This document shows, piece after piece, positions 37,543 to 48,745 of a DNA stretch of 64,000 nucleotides (position 1 is its first letter; each line of letters begins with the position of its first letter). Under the pieces are notes generated by a model that did no database searches, was not told the origin of the DNA, and saw only the letters and a list, made by a program, of their open reading frames with translations. Position numbers and translations under genes: made by a program. The stretch covers positions 62,001 through 126,000 of the forward strand of contig JAESUZ010003089.1 of the NCBI GenBank assembly GCA_017311185.1. Reading direction: 5' to 3'. Source of the DNA: Proteles cristata cristata (taxonomy: Eukaryota; Chordata; Mammalia; Carnivora; Hyaenidae).

Positions 37543-37766
37543 CTGGGGCGCCTGGGTGGCTCAGTCAGTTAAGCGTCCGACGTTCGCTTAGGTCATGATC
37601 TCGCGGTTCATGGGTTCGGGCCCCGCGTCGGGCTCTGTGCTGACTGCCAGCTCAGAGCCTGGAGCCTGTTTCAGTCTGTGACTTCTCTCTCTCTGACCCT
37701 CCCCTGCTCATGCTGTCTCTCTCTCTCTCCTAGAAATTAAAAAAAAAAAAAAAATTTTTTTAAAAA
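37543..37766 (+). mobile_element. Felid SINE with TSD in the L1 3' part
   Basis: A full-length 'GACTGCCAGCTCAG' subfamily copy with long A/T tail. The target-site duplication TAGAAGGAGGAGA lies at 37530-37542 and 37767-37779. Confidence 0.96.
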
Positions 37767-38149
37767 TAGAAGGAGGAGAGTCCGTAACCTGCGCCAGCAG
37801 ATGCCCCTTGGGGACACGGTGCGGCGCAATGAGCCAGTCACAGGGCACACACCGCATGACTCCACTAACCTGTCGCATCCAAACCAGCCAAATTCATCGA
37901 GTCCGAGGGGCAGGGCGGCCTGGACTAAGGGCACGGGGGGACGGGGAACTGCTGATCGAGGGACATAAAGCTTCAGCTGAGCGAGACAAGGACGCCCACA
38001 AGACGCACCTTAGACCACCTCCCTCCCGCCGGCAACCCCGCTTCCCACGCCCACGTAAGACCTCGCCTTGTGCTGAGTGCTCACCGCGAAGAGAACCACA
38101 TCTATTTAAAAAAACCTAAACGTAAATGGGAATTCAGGGCGTGAGGAAG

Positions 38150-39245
38150 CCAGAACCTAAGACCAGGGGAGACAATCTGGATGGAGCTCCTGCTAAAGCA
38201 TCTGGAAAAGCCTCGTCACACCTGGACCTCACACCACACACCGCAAAAAACAAACGGACGGAAACTTTAAAGCCGTGAACACCAGGAGAAGGCCGAGTCT
38301 CTGTAAACACGAAAAGTAGCCCTTGTTAACCAGAACTCAAAATCCGAAGCCACAACGATGAATTCGTAACAAAATTTCAAAATCCAAATTCATAAACACT
38401 GATGAATTCAACCACGGAAGAGCTTCTAGATGGTGAAACAGAAACAGTAACCAGAGAAGGCAAATGACCCCATTCAGCTGACGCTCCCAGAGCTGATTTC
38501 CATAATCTATAGGAAAAAGATCAACTAGCACAGGTTGTAGAAAATGAACAAAGGAACAGAAAGGGCACAAGGGAAATACAAATGACTCTTTGATACATAC
38601 AAAGATGCAAACTTATTCCCCCAAAGGGAACCCGGACGTGTCCCTGTGTGAAGCCTGTTCACGGCTGGCGTGGGGAGCATGGGGGAGCCGGGTGCCTCGC
38701 AGCCTCCCCGGGGCGCCCACTGTGCTGCCCTCGGGAAGGCAGGTTGTGTGCGTGTCTCCTCGGGCCAGGATCTACACTGCAGGGCGCCTACCCCACACAC
38801 ATGCCGTGCTTAACCATGGATGAAGGTTGTTCCTTCCGTAACAGCCGAGGCCCGAAAGTCACCTACGCTGCCACCAGCAAAGGACCACTGAGTTGATTCC
38901 GGCACATTCCATGCTGGAAACACCACGCAGCTGTCAGAAAGAAAAAGAGAAGCCTTTGTACCAATATAGAAAGATCTCCAGGATTTTCTGTTTAGCAGGG
39001 GCAGGGCTGGGGGGGGCTAACGACCAAGGTGCACAAACTTGTCAGCATACGACTTGTGAGACACGAAGGAAAACGTACAAGTTTGTAGCTGTGTTGGGCC
39101 AGTAAAGATACTCGTAGCCCCGGCCGCGTACACCAGAAACCAGGGGCGGTGTCACCCGTGGGGTGAGGAAGGGCCGCTGCGACGTCGGGCCGTGTGGGCT
39201 TCCCTACACGCTTTCACATAAACTGTTCCAAGCACAGAAATGTGA
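38150..39245 (+). mobile_element. Second LINE-1, ORF2 C-terminus and 3' end (older type)
   Basis: Blocks in order: AGGCAAATGACCCCATTCAG (about 38458), CACAAGGGAAATACAAATGA with CTCTTTGATACATACAAAGATG (38567-38612), ATTCCATGCTGGAAACACCA with CGCAGCTGTCAGAAAGAAAA and AATATAGAAAGATCTCCAGG (38908-38982), ACCAAGGTGCACAAACTTGT, and AAGATACTCGTAGCC with ACACCAGAAACCAGG near the end. The pattern is typical of old L1 3' ends (L1MC/D-like). Confidence 0.8.
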
Positions 39246-39289
39246 GTGCACTGAGGGAGCTCACCGTGGTCCGTCCACACCGCAGAACA

Positions 39290-39700
39290 GGGCTCGGTAA
39301 TGAAAGAAAACAAACTACTGACATGTGTGGCAGCCTTGGGGCGTCTCAGGGAGCCATGCCAGAGACAAAGCCGGTCCCCGGAGGTGACATGCTTTTGGCC
39401 TCCACATATATGACATCCTTGAAATGGAGCAAGAAGGACGGACTGGCAGGTCACAGGCGTTGGGGGCAGGGCAGCAGGAACCGGGTGGCTGCAAAGGGCA
39501 ACTCAGGAGGGGTCCTCTCCGCGCTGGAAACCAGCAGCCTGTACCCGAGCTGCATCCACACCGCGGCCCTGGCTGCGACAGCACACTACAGCTCTGCAGG
39601 ACGCGCCACTGGGGAACCGGGGAAGGGTCCACGGCGTGGCTCAGAAGTACGCCTTTCAGCTACATGTGAACGTGTTGCTGTCACGAAATTAAACACTTAA
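39290..39700 (+). mobile_element. Third LINE-1 3' end
   Basis: Starts AATGAAAGAAAACAAACTACTGACATG, i.e. the L1 'GAATGAACTACTGATACATGC' block. It continues with a TATATGACATCCTTGAAATGG block, then CAGGTCACAGGCGTTGGGGGCAGGG (3' UTR 'GTTGCCAGGGGTTGGGG'), and ends with the late 3' UTR pattern near 39700. It is GC-shifted. Confidence 0.75.
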
Positions 39701-40351
39701 TGATAGAAAAAGACACCAGGCCGTTCATCTCCAAGCCCGAAGCCACTAGGTGCACAGAGCAGGGGTGATACTCAGCCTGACCGGGTTTCCCGAGCACCTG
39801 CCCCCTGGGACGTGGGGCTAGCAGGGAGGGGAGGCCAGGTCCAATGTCTCTGTGCACAGCGGACCCCCAGGGACCCCCAGGAGGAAACAGGGGCCCCAGG
39901 AGCAAAGGCCCGTCTTCCAAAGGCACAACGCTGCCCGGCCCAGCGGTGTGAGCATCAGCAGAGCCGGCCACCAAGTCGGGTCCCCTCCCTCGGGAAGCCG
40001 GGGGGCACCATCGTCCCCGGCCCCTGAGGCACAGCCGCGGGACTCCTTCCGGATGACGAGTTGTGAAGAAAAGCAACGCAGCTCCCTTCTGAGCCAAGCG
40101 TTGAGTTCCCAGGACCGGAGCCCAGAGTCCTCTCCCCGGGACGGGACGCCTACATTCCCGGCGCCAGCGGCCCCGTCAGCCTGGCCCCTGCACTGAGCCG
40201 CTCCTGGCCATCCCAGGGGTGCCCGTCACCTGCGGCAGCAAGGGCGAGCCTGCACCCTCGGACCCCCACCCGCCCAAGCACGTCGGTGCCTACACCTGTC
40301 TGCTGCAGGCTGCCCGCAGGCCCCTCCCCTGCGAGGGCCCCCCAGCCCCTC

Positions 40352-40365
40352 CCGCCAGGGGGCAG
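40352..40365 (+). promoter_or_regulatory. Candidate CTCF motif
   Basis: CCGCCAGGGGGCAG closely fits the CTCF core consensus (CCASYAGRKGGCRS). One motif in GC-rich DNA is weak evidence without binding data. Confidence 0.35.
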
Positions 40366-41401
40366 AGGCCCAGAAAGGTAGCAGGTGCTCCTCTCCGGGG
40401 GCCGGAGCAGGGAGGGGGCAGGGCTGGAAGGCGCAGTGCGTCCCCCGCACCGAATCCCTCCCTCAGACGCACGGTTCTCAGAAAGTACAGGTGAAACATG
40501 ACCAAGGAGCTGTTCTGGGTGACGGGAGGGGCGCACACGGCAGTGACTAGAGCCCGGTCCCCATCCCCCAGGGACGACGCCACGCCTGCTGGCCCAGCAG
40601 CCCTCCACGCCCCAGGCTCCACAGCGCCACAGGGCGGCAGGGCAGAGGCAGGGCCCAGATGCCATGGCCCACGCGGGCCTCCACGCCCAGCTCGCCTCCA
40701 GCCTTGGAAAACGAGGTCACCTCTCGCAGTCCAAGGGAAGGGACCCACCCACTACCCTGCTCCCATCAGTGACACTGAGACCCCCTACCACCCACGCAGC
40801 TCGGAGTCTCGGAGACACTCCTCAGGGGCCTGCGGCACCGTGCACACGTCACCCACCTGCCAGCACCTCCCTCAACCCCGTGTCCTGGAAGCCGTGAGCT
40901 GCAGGATCTGGAAGGCTCCACCCGCAGCTGTGAGTCACCCCTCCCCCAGCCCCGGCTCCAGCCCTAAGCAGCCCGTCTCCTGTTGCTGCCAGGACTGCAC
41001 ACGGCACACGTGAGGAACCTGCTCACGGCTGGCCCACCCATGCTCTCACCGCCCTTCACGGCTTCCCACCTGCTGGAGATGGGGGGTGGGGGGTGACCCC
41101 AGGTGCACAAGAGGCCCAGCAGATGGTAACAGCCCCTTCCAACCACTAGCCGGTGCTCACACAAGTGTTTACTGAGCATCTACTATGTGCGTTTTCCTTC
41201 CCAGGACCACGGGTGACCCCAAGGGAGCCCACAGGGAGCCCAAGACCACGGGCAGAGAGGAACCAGCCAGGCGAGACTCTATGTGCCCTGCGCCCCGAAG
41301 GGCTCGAGCAGGCCAGAGTGGCAGGCCCCACACACGGGGCAGGCTTCCGACAGCAGTACTCGACCCAGCTGGAGGGGGTCACCCGGCAGGGCTGGCCGTC
41401 C

Positions 41402-41426
41402 CAGACAGACAGACAGACAGACAGAG
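41402..41426. repeat. (CAGA)n microsatellite
   Basis: Six tandem CAGA units. Confidence 0.9.
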
Positions 41427-42861
41427 GAGCAGACACCCGAGGGCAGGCTCGGGAGGCCAAGAAGTGGGCCCGGCAGGCTTCCCAGGGGCTGGAAAGGTGA
41501 TCGGGAGCTGCAAAGCCAAGGGAGGCAGCACAGCCACGCGAGCACCAGCACCCCCAAGTGCTGTCGGCGGGAGGGCGGCCCAGCCCCACGCCCCCAGGCA
41601 AGGAGGGCCGCACGGGAGTGAGCGGGGACCCAGGCCGGAATGGCCGCCCCTGCGGCTGCGGGCTCTCTGGACCAGGGACCGGGAGGGAGGGAATGGGACA
41701 CTCCCCCCGGCCCCCCACACTCATCGGCACCCTCAGTGAGGGTGGTGCATCAGGGGAGGGGCCGGGCTCCGCATCGGCACAGCTGGAAAAGCCTAGGCAG
41801 AGCCGGGAGCCCAGCCCAGGAAGGGGGCTGCTGTGCCCTGTGGTTCCCCTGCGGGGGACACGGGTCCTGGACTGCTGCTTTAAAAACACATCCCTTTCCA
41901 AATACATGGCAGAATGGACTCTGGCTCCCAGTGGAGGGCAGCCGAAGGTGGCCAGGGCCGTGGCCGGCGGGGGGGGGGGAGGGGCGGGGAAGGAGGCCGG
42001 GGCTGGGGGGGCACCCATCCCCTGCGCACTGGCTCTGCCCAGCACATTAATGCCCCCACTGCCCCTCAGGGTGCCTCCCCCCCGTCTTTTGCAGGGGCCA
42101 TCCCCCCTCCTCCTTCACAGCCACCCTGCAGCCCAAAGTCCCGCACAGGCTCAGTGTGCACCCCTCAGCCCACACCCAGGGTCTGGCACGGGGGACAGAA
42201 GGACAGATGTGAACAGGTGGAGGCCCAAGCACGGCCCTGGGACCCACAGCCATGAGGATCCTGACTCAGTGACAGGGCATCTTTCCACGGGTGGGGACGG
42301 GTGGGGACGGGTGGGGGACAGCCAGCCACCAGCCAACTAGTGAGCTCGTTCCACCCCCTCACCCAGCCTCACCGTCTGCCCAGTCTCTGGTCCCCAGGCG
42401 CTATTTTGCACTTTGATACCTGGATTCCCTAAAGCCCTCAGACCCTTGCCGAGCTCTCCTTCAGAACGAGCTTGACGGCAGCTCCGTACAAGAGAGCGGC
42501 GCGGGGTCAGGTCTTTATCAACACAGTCACGGCACAGCTACCGCGGCCGGCCGCCAACTCGCAGGGCCTCCTTCAGGGCGGAGGCGCCTCCAGTCCCGAA
42601 GCAGCGGGAGGGGAACGTGGGGCAGACGGGGCAGCTCAGGGGTGACCGGACGGGTCCCTTCGGGGCCTGGGCCTGTGGATGGGGGGCCCTGGGGGTGGAG
42701 GGGTCTCCGATCTGAGGAACACAAGGAGCCCAGCAGGGGCTGGGCAGACACCAGAGGTCGGTAATCGGGGTGACTGCTCTGCTCCCGCCGCTCTCCTGCT
42801 TCGCCAAGTCCGAGCAGCCCCACCTCACCCTCACCGTCCAGCAGGGCCAGTCCGCCGTCAC

Positions 42862-42876
42862 TCAGAAGGGGGCGCA
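42862..42876 (+). promoter_or_regulatory. Candidate CTCF motif
   Basis: CAGAAGGGGGCGCAC resembles the CTCF core. Weak evidence alone. Confidence 0.3.
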
Positions 42877-43974
42877 CACAGCCGCTCGGGCGCTCCCTCA
42901 CCCCCACAGCACCCCTTCCCTGCACCCCAGGAACCCTCCCCCGCCCCAGGGCTTCAGTGTCTGCCCCTGCAGCTCCCGCCGCCCCCGGATGGCTGCAGGG
43001 CCAGAAGGGGCCAGCTTGGGGACACTAATGAGGGACACCAGTCAGCAGGCCACAGCTGAGACCCTGCGCTGCTGCGTCTGCGGGGCCTCACTGTTTCCAT
43101 AGCAGGGCACTAACTCAGTCAGGGCTGGTCCCAGTCCCCTCTCAGGGGATGCCAGAGGCAGAAAACAAGACCATTTCCCATCAATCCGTTAAAGAAAACA
43201 GTGAAGGTTTACTAGCGCAGAGCTCCAGGCTGGGGGCTCACAGGGTCAGCGTGATGACCTGGCCCTGCTCTCCCAAAGGGGGAGCCCCGTGAGGACCAGC
43301 CACATGATACTGAGCCACAGGGCCCACAGGCCTGCCTGGACCTCCCACTGCCCACAGCAGCCTCCCACCGCCGGCCCTGAGTGCCTTCAGGCCCAGACCC
43401 CTGCCCCGCCCCCCAGCCTGTCTCCCCCAGAGGTCCTCAGCCAGACTGGGCTGTGGGAGACCCGCACCCCTCTAGGCCTTCCCTCCTGTCTCCCACTGCC
43501 TGCAACCGCCTTCCCACCCCCAGCCCAGGTGAAGCTCAGCTTTCAAGATTCAGCTGGGGCCTCACCAGCATCGAGGACTCATTCCCAAATATATACCCAG
43601 ACCCTCCAGCCTCACCCAGAGCCACACACAGAGTGAGGGGAGCCTCCTCTCTACACCCTTGCTGACCACTCGCTGTGACCCCACCCCGTAACATGTGCAC
43701 AGCAGCATCCCTGACGACCCAGGAAAGCCTCCAGGATGGCTTTCACAAACCAGACTCTAACAAACGGAATCGCTTGTTAGAAGCACACACCAAATTCCGC
43801 TTGTAGCACGGCGGCGGTCAGAACGGACCCAGCAACCACAGATGCACAGTGTGCAAATAGGTAAGTGAATGACATCAGCCTTGACCAGCGGCTCACACCC
43901 CAAACAGGAGTAATAAGAACAAGATGCGCAAACCCTGGAAGCAGGCGTGTCCGGCCGAATGGGCGGTATCTGAG

Positions 43975-44172
43975 AACTTCACAGTTGAGGGACTCGGGGC
44001 AAATTCCCTTTTCTGTGCCTCAGTTTCTTCATCTGTACTATGAGAATAGGACAGGCCCTGTCCTGGGCTCACTGTGAGAATGAACTGAGCTACGGAGCCT
44101 AAAGTGCCAAGGGCCAGAGCCTGGACCCCAGAGCCCCAAGTGAGCGCAGCAGGTATAACTAGTGTTAACTAC
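43975..44172 (+). repeat. MIR element, near full length
   Basis: Contains TCTGTGCCTCAGTTTCTTCA with TCTGTACTATGAGAATAGG, then CTCACTGTGAGAATGAACTGAG and a tail of AGTGAGCGCAGCAGGTATAAC. This matches the MIR core and its 3' portion. Confidence 0.85.
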
Positions 44173-45419
44173 CCATAATGCCACCCGCCCTTTCTAGCCA
44201 ACCAAATGTCACCGTGCTGCCTGGCCCGGCTCAGAGCCCACGACCCGGGAAGGCCCCCTTCCCTGGGACCCTGCAGCACACATCCACCCTTGTCGTTAGG
44301 GCTCAGAACATGCTTGGTCAGAGTGCAAGTCTTTCCTGCCCAGCGGGAAGGTAACCAGAGGGTAAGCCCATCCCCCTGCCTCGAGCTTCCCCATGTCTTG
44401 AACACGCGTCCAGCCACGACTGCACTTCTCACCACGCACTCTTTGCTGCCCTGTGTTGACCCACGCGCTCATTGCAGTCTGCAGGGTGCCCACACCCCAC
44501 TGGGCTGAGCACCCAAGATGCAAGGGTGACCAAGATGGAGGTCCCCGGGCTCTCAGCCACGCGTGACCACACACAGATCACTTTGGTGCAGCAAAGAAGG
44601 CAAGCTGAGCACCGGGGACCTGGGCCACGAGCCTGTGGGTGAACCTCATCTGGGGGGGCAGGGGACAGGAAGGTTCCAAAGGGGACATCAGGAACACAAG
44701 GCCATTCCAAGCAGAGGACCTAGCCATCATGCCGGTGAAAAAAAGACATGAATGCAGGAGACAAAGCCTCCAACGTGGCTGAGGTGCCTGATGCAGGTTG
44801 TAGAAGATGTGGCTGGAGGAACAGGCAGGAGCCAGACCCCGACCTTCACCCTGCAGCTGCAGGGAGCTGGAGAAGGGGCTCAGAGATGCCTGCCTGCCTG
44901 GGAGCCTGGAAGCCAGCAGACAGCAGCTCCTGTGCCCGGGCACCCGGCTCACCCGCACAGAAAGTCGCATGGACACAGTGAAGCCAGGCCAACAGAGGAT
45001 GGATGTGGAGGTGGCACTGCTAAGGCTCCCCTCTTCCAGGAAGCCTTCTTGGATCCGCCCATCTCCCACAGCCATCGGCACTGGCGACTTGGCTCCGGAC
45101 CCCGAGCTGTCCTGGGCAGGCACTTGCCGCACCACATTTCTACGCAGGACCCAGCACAAGAGAGGCGCGACCTCACCAGAGTACGCTCTCAGCAGACGGG
45201 ACACTGCAAGACTGGACATCTGTGTCTTCCACCCAAACACGGTGTCCCTGCGGGGGCCACAGTGGAGAAGCCCCTCTGGCCCCCAGGGACTGCAGACACG
45301 ACAGCACACACGTGGCAGTGGCAGTGCCGGAACAGGAGGAGCTGGAGAGGAAGGGAGGCAAACACTGGTGGGAGACGCTATTCGGGAGAGCGGCCCAGCC
45401 CCCAGCACTAGCAGAAGGG
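44173..45419 (-). other. Intron 1 near the promoter, nothing assigned
   Basis: GC-moderate sequence leading into the CpG island. No repeat or exon recognised. Long frames on both strands show no domain. Confidence 0.45.
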
Positions 45420-46112
45420 CGGGAGGCCGGCCGCGCAGGGCGGGGGCCAGGTGAGGCGGCGACGGCAGAGGCCCATCCCGTCCAGCGGCCAGGCCCGCAG
45501 AACTTTCTGCGATGGGGCGGCGATCCATACCTGTGACACGCATGGCTGACGCTACCACGCCGGATGGCGCAAACAGAGCCCCGCGCCCCGGAGCAGTGAG
45601 TGAGCCCCCCACCCCCGACAGGAGCCCCCGCCGGGCTCCCCCGGGGCCAGCACACACCTGGTCACCTGCAGGCTGCTGGGGCGGGAGGACCCGCACTCAG
45701 AACGGGGAGGCACCTCGTAAGTCAGGAAGGCGCGGACGGGACGCCCCCGAGGCCGCCCCTTGCGTCCCACAAGTGGGAACTGAGACCACAGGGAGACCCG
45801 CGCATGCGCCCTCAGGTGGATCCAGCACACGCGCCCTGGGGGGCGGAGCCGGACCGCCCCCGGCCCTCCCGTGCGCCCCGCCCCCGTCCACCCAGCCCTC
45901 CCACCGAGACCACGCCCCGATGGCCACGCCCCCTCCCGGCAGCCAGCCCCTCCCGCGGAGGCCCCACCCCCTCGCCCCGCCCCCGCCCCCGCAGGCCCCG
46001 CGCGCCCCGCCCGACTCCCGACCCCCGCATTCCCACGCCTCGGGCCGCGCGCCGTCCCGGTGGGGCCCTCCTGGCCCTGCCTCGCTCCGCCGGCCCGAAC
46101 CCGCCACCTCAC

Positions 46113-46330
46113 CTGGGCCGGGGTGGATCGCGGGCGCGCTCCGCTTGCTCTCGGCGGGAGGGGCGGTGCAAGGGGCGGAGCCGGGACCCAAACATCACGT
46201 GACGACCTCTCCGGCTCCGAGCGAACGCCGCGAGACCGCCCCCCGCCCGTCCCATCGGCCCCGGCGCCTCGCTCCAGCCAATGGCCACCCGAGCTGCGCC
46301 ACGCCGCGGATGGCGTGCGCCTGAGGACTA
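46113..46330 (-). other. TSNARE1: Probable TSNARE1 non-coding exon 1 (5' limit unknown)
   Basis: On the minus strand, downstream of the promoter motifs, lies a near-consensus splice donor CGGCCCAG|GTGAGG at 46113/46112. No coding match is visible, so I infer a 5' UTR exon spliced to the acceptor at 11205. The start site is a guess within about 46200-46350. Another possible donor, TGCAG|GTGACC, occurs near 45666. Additional 5' UTR exons may exist in the 35 kb intron. Confidence 0.55.
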
Positions 46331-46366
46331 CAAGTCCCAGACGGCCCCGCGCAGGCGACCGGAAAT
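46195..46366. promoter_or_regulatory. TSNARE1: Promoter motif cluster: E-box, CCAAT, ZNF143-type, ETS
   Basis: Within 172 bases: the palindrome TCACGTGA at 46195-46202 (USF/TFE-type E-box), CCAAT in AGCCAATGG at 46278-46282 (NF-Y), ACTACAAGTCCCAG at 46327-46340 (a close match to the ZNF143/SBS element ACTACAANTCCCAG), and ACCGGAAAT at 46358-46366 (ETS/GABPA). GC boxes lie between. No TATA box. This composition is typical of housekeeping and often bidirectional CpG-island promoters. Confidence 0.75.
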
Positions 46367-46534
46367 GGCCAGGGACGGCGGCCGGCTGGGCCTCAAAGCC
46401 TTCTCTTAATCGCTCTCCGGCTGGCGTCGAGGGCCATCGGCGTCGAGGGCCATCGCCCTCGAGGGCCGCACGAGGCTCCCCGGGAACGCTCGGTCCCTTG
46501 CCCCGCCCTGTGAGGCGGCAGTCTCGCCATCTCC

Positions 46535-46612
46535 CCCGAGCCTCAGTCTCCCCGTCTGTGGAACCGAGGCGGGCGAGGGTGAGGAGTGTGAGGATGAACG
46601 CTGAGCTTGGAC
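46535..46612 (+). repeat. MIR-like fragment at the CpG island edge
   Basis: GAGCCTCAGTCTCCCCGTCT, then GTGGAACCGAGGCGGGC and GTGAGGATGAACGCTGAG, resembles the MIR core with CpG-raising changes. Confidence 0.45.
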
Positions 46613-47040
46613 AAGGCGCGCCCGGGGCCCGCGGGGCCTGTTCCCAGGAGCGGCACGTGCCCCTCCGGAGACCTTGGCGGGGCCGGGCTCCCTCCCGCAC
46701 GCTGCCTGCCCCCCCAGAAGAGCTGGGCCCGCTGGCAACGGGCTGGGCAGTGGCTGGGCGCCCTCGGCCACGTGCCCTGTGTCTGAGCCCGCCTCCCCGC
46801 GGCGAGCCAGGGCTGGGTCCTTCCCGCCCCCGGCCTGTCCGTCTCCCCCGCCCAGGTCCCAGGCGGCGTTCTAACAACTGCTGGTGGTCAGGCCTGGAGG
46901 GGTGCGGACGGAGTTGTCCCCACACAGCCAAGCGCCCATGCAGGGCTGGGCGCGGGCAGCCTCGGGTCCGCCAGGACTCCGGGGACAGGCCCTGCTCCCT
47001 GATGCCTGTGACCTTACGGGATCTTCAGTTTGGCCACACA

Positions 47041-47220
47041 GGTGTGTGTGAACAAGTCCTGGGTGTGCGTGGACACTGGGCAAAGGTGTGTGCGTGACGC
47101 AAGTGTGTGAGCACAAAGGTGTGCATGCGTGTAAGCTCGGATGAGCGCGCAGGATGATTGCGTGTGGTACGTGTGTGTGTCCCGTGCACAGGCGGCACGA
47201 GCAGAGGCGGCACACGTGTG
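47041..47220. repeat. Imperfect TG-rich tract
   Basis: Repeated GTGTGTG, GTGTGCGTG and GTGCATGCGTG interspersed with other sequence. Low complexity. Confidence 0.65.
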
Positions 47221-48724
47221 CTCAGATCAGCCTGTGCCACGGTGGGCTTTCACGTGATCACCACAGCCTCGGGGCCAATGGCATGTACCCATTTCACAGG
47301 CACGCGGTGCCTCGGACAGGGCTCGACACCCGGCCCCCAGGACAGCTGGGATGTACAGGAAGCCGGTCCCTGGTCCTGCAGGGACCGCGGTGGTGACTGC
47401 CGGCCACAGCCTAGGAGCTTCCAGGGAGGGGTCTCCCACCAGAGGCGCCTGCCTGAGAGCTGGACACTGGCTCCGCCGGAGCATGAGGCACACGCCGCGC
47501 TGTCTCCACGCTCCACAGGATGAGTGACGGGCAGGGAGGGCTCCTGCCTGAGAGCAGGGGTTGGCTCGTCCTTAGCTCAAGGTCCCCCAACTTGGATCTT
47601 CCCGTTAGGCCTCAGCAGGGGTGTGAGCAGCGAGGTCAGGGATGGGTGGAGGGTCCTCAGAAGGAACCTCAGTGCAGCTCCCACACAAAGCCGCCCCCAG
47701 GACCACTTGCTATGACCTGAGAAGCGGCACGGGCTTCTCCCTGGTAAGGCTGGATCTGGGGGTCAGTCACTGTCAGCGCGGGGTCTGCAGTGAGCCGCCC
47801 CCCGCCCCCCGCCCTTGCTCTCACTCTCTGGAGCCTGGCTCCCTCACCCCTGCCCGGACAGCAAGGCTTCACGTCCACACTGCCCGCATCACCCTCATTT
47901 GCTCATCCATCAAGCTTCGTGAGCACCTGACTCACTGTGACCCAGTCTCCAGCTGCCCCTTGGCCACAGAACTCCAGTTTTGCTCAGGGCAGGAAGGTGG
48001 CCAGCCTCGCTGGCAGCTAGAGCTGGCGTGTGACCGTCCTGGCGGGGGTAGATGGGGGAAGGCACAGTAGTCTTCGGGCCCCTGCAGAAGGGACAGAAGA
48101 GCCTGGACAGCTCATGGACTGTCTGCTCTCTCCTTGTTCCGGCCCAGAATGTGGGCCATGCATGGAGGAAGAGTGGGTCCCAAGCAGAGGACACAGAACC
48201 TCTGCCCCAACTGTGCCCTGAGACTCGCCATCACAGGGGAAGCAGCCCCCCGCTTCCTTCACGCTGCTGTTGACACCATTCCCGGCAGGTCCCACCCCTG
48301 GGCGCTCCCGGAGGTGTCAGTCTGTTAGGCATTGTCCTGCCCCCAGCAGGAGGGGTTCCTTGAGAGGAGGCTCACACGACAGCTCGGGGCGGAGGGCCTG
48401 CTGCGTGGCGCGGCCTCAGGGAGCAGCGCGGGGGCGTGAGGGAGCACGTGAGCTGTACCCGCAGGGCTCACTTCTCACACGACACTCTCCCCACCTAACT
48501 GGCGAGGCTGGACCAAGCGCGAGATCCAGGAGCTCAGAGTGCCGAGCGAGGCCCCTGTGCGGGGGACATGTGGAGAGGGGCGCATGCGGGCAAGATCTGC
48601 CAGGAGCCCAGCACGTGGCGAGCATGTGAGACCGTCTCGTCGCAGCCCTGGGCTCCTAGGATATCAACGCCGACATGAGACTTGTAACAGCCTCCCAAGG
48701 TATTTGACGCCGAGCAGGAGTGGC

Positions 48725-48745
48725 AAAAAAAAAAAAAAAAAAAAT
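48725..48745. repeat. Poly(A) run of 21
   Basis: A clean 21-base A run. Neither a target-site duplication nor a recognisable retrocopy was seen upstream, so its origin is unknown. Confidence 0.8.

Larger units (their letters stand above)
32282..38125 (+). mobile_element. Nested L1: one old LINE-1 split by seven later insertions or expansions
   Basis: L1 blocks occur in correct order on the plus strand. The endonuclease region starts with CAGATTGGATCACAGAGCTA and AAATCCAAC (about 32372) and runs to 33060. Linker sequence lies at about 33576-33740 and 33980-34027. The RT start with GCACCAGGCCCCCATAGTTT is at 34346-34642, and degenerate RT sequence at about 34851-35600. The C-terminal part with GGGAGGCATCACACACATCC spans 36330-37530, including TCAACATCACTAATCAGGG near 37130 and CGGTATTTATCCAAAGGAAG near 37352. 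The 3' UTR, with AAATTCATCGAGTCCGAGGGG and AAAGCTTCAGCTGAGCGAGA, ends near 38125. Gaps between the blocks are occupied by other elements. All reading frames are broken. Confidence 0.85.
39701..43974 (-). other. TSNARE1 intron 1, GC-rich stretch
   Basis: GC-rich unique-looking sequence with shadow ORFs. It contains a possible L2/MIR-type scrap at 41155-41200 (GTGTTTACTGAGCATCTACT), a CAGA microsatellite and two candidate CTCF motifs (separate entries). No exon was seen, although short 5' UTR exons could not be excluded by eye. Confidence 0.45.
45420..46870. promoter_or_regulatory. TSNARE1: CpG island at the TSNARE1 5' end
   Basis: CpG is dense from about 45.42 to 46.87 kb, with many GC boxes (GGGGCGGAGC, CCCCGCCC), unlike the CpG-poorer flanks. 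The densest part brackets the motif cluster at 46195-46366. By position, orientation and the minus-strand donor at 46113 it is the likely TSNARE1 promoter island. Open frames of several hundred codons here on both strands come from high GC and show no domains. Confidence 0.8.

Noticed and set aside
45552..47097. Open frames of 459 (minus) and 408 (plus) codons across the CpG island
   Set aside because: High GC removes stops on both strands. No domain or homology recognised, and the region has promoter motifs inside the supposed coding sequence.
48560..48745. Possible processed pseudogene ending in the 21-base A run
   Set aside because: No target duplication and no recognisable coding sequence upstream of the A run.
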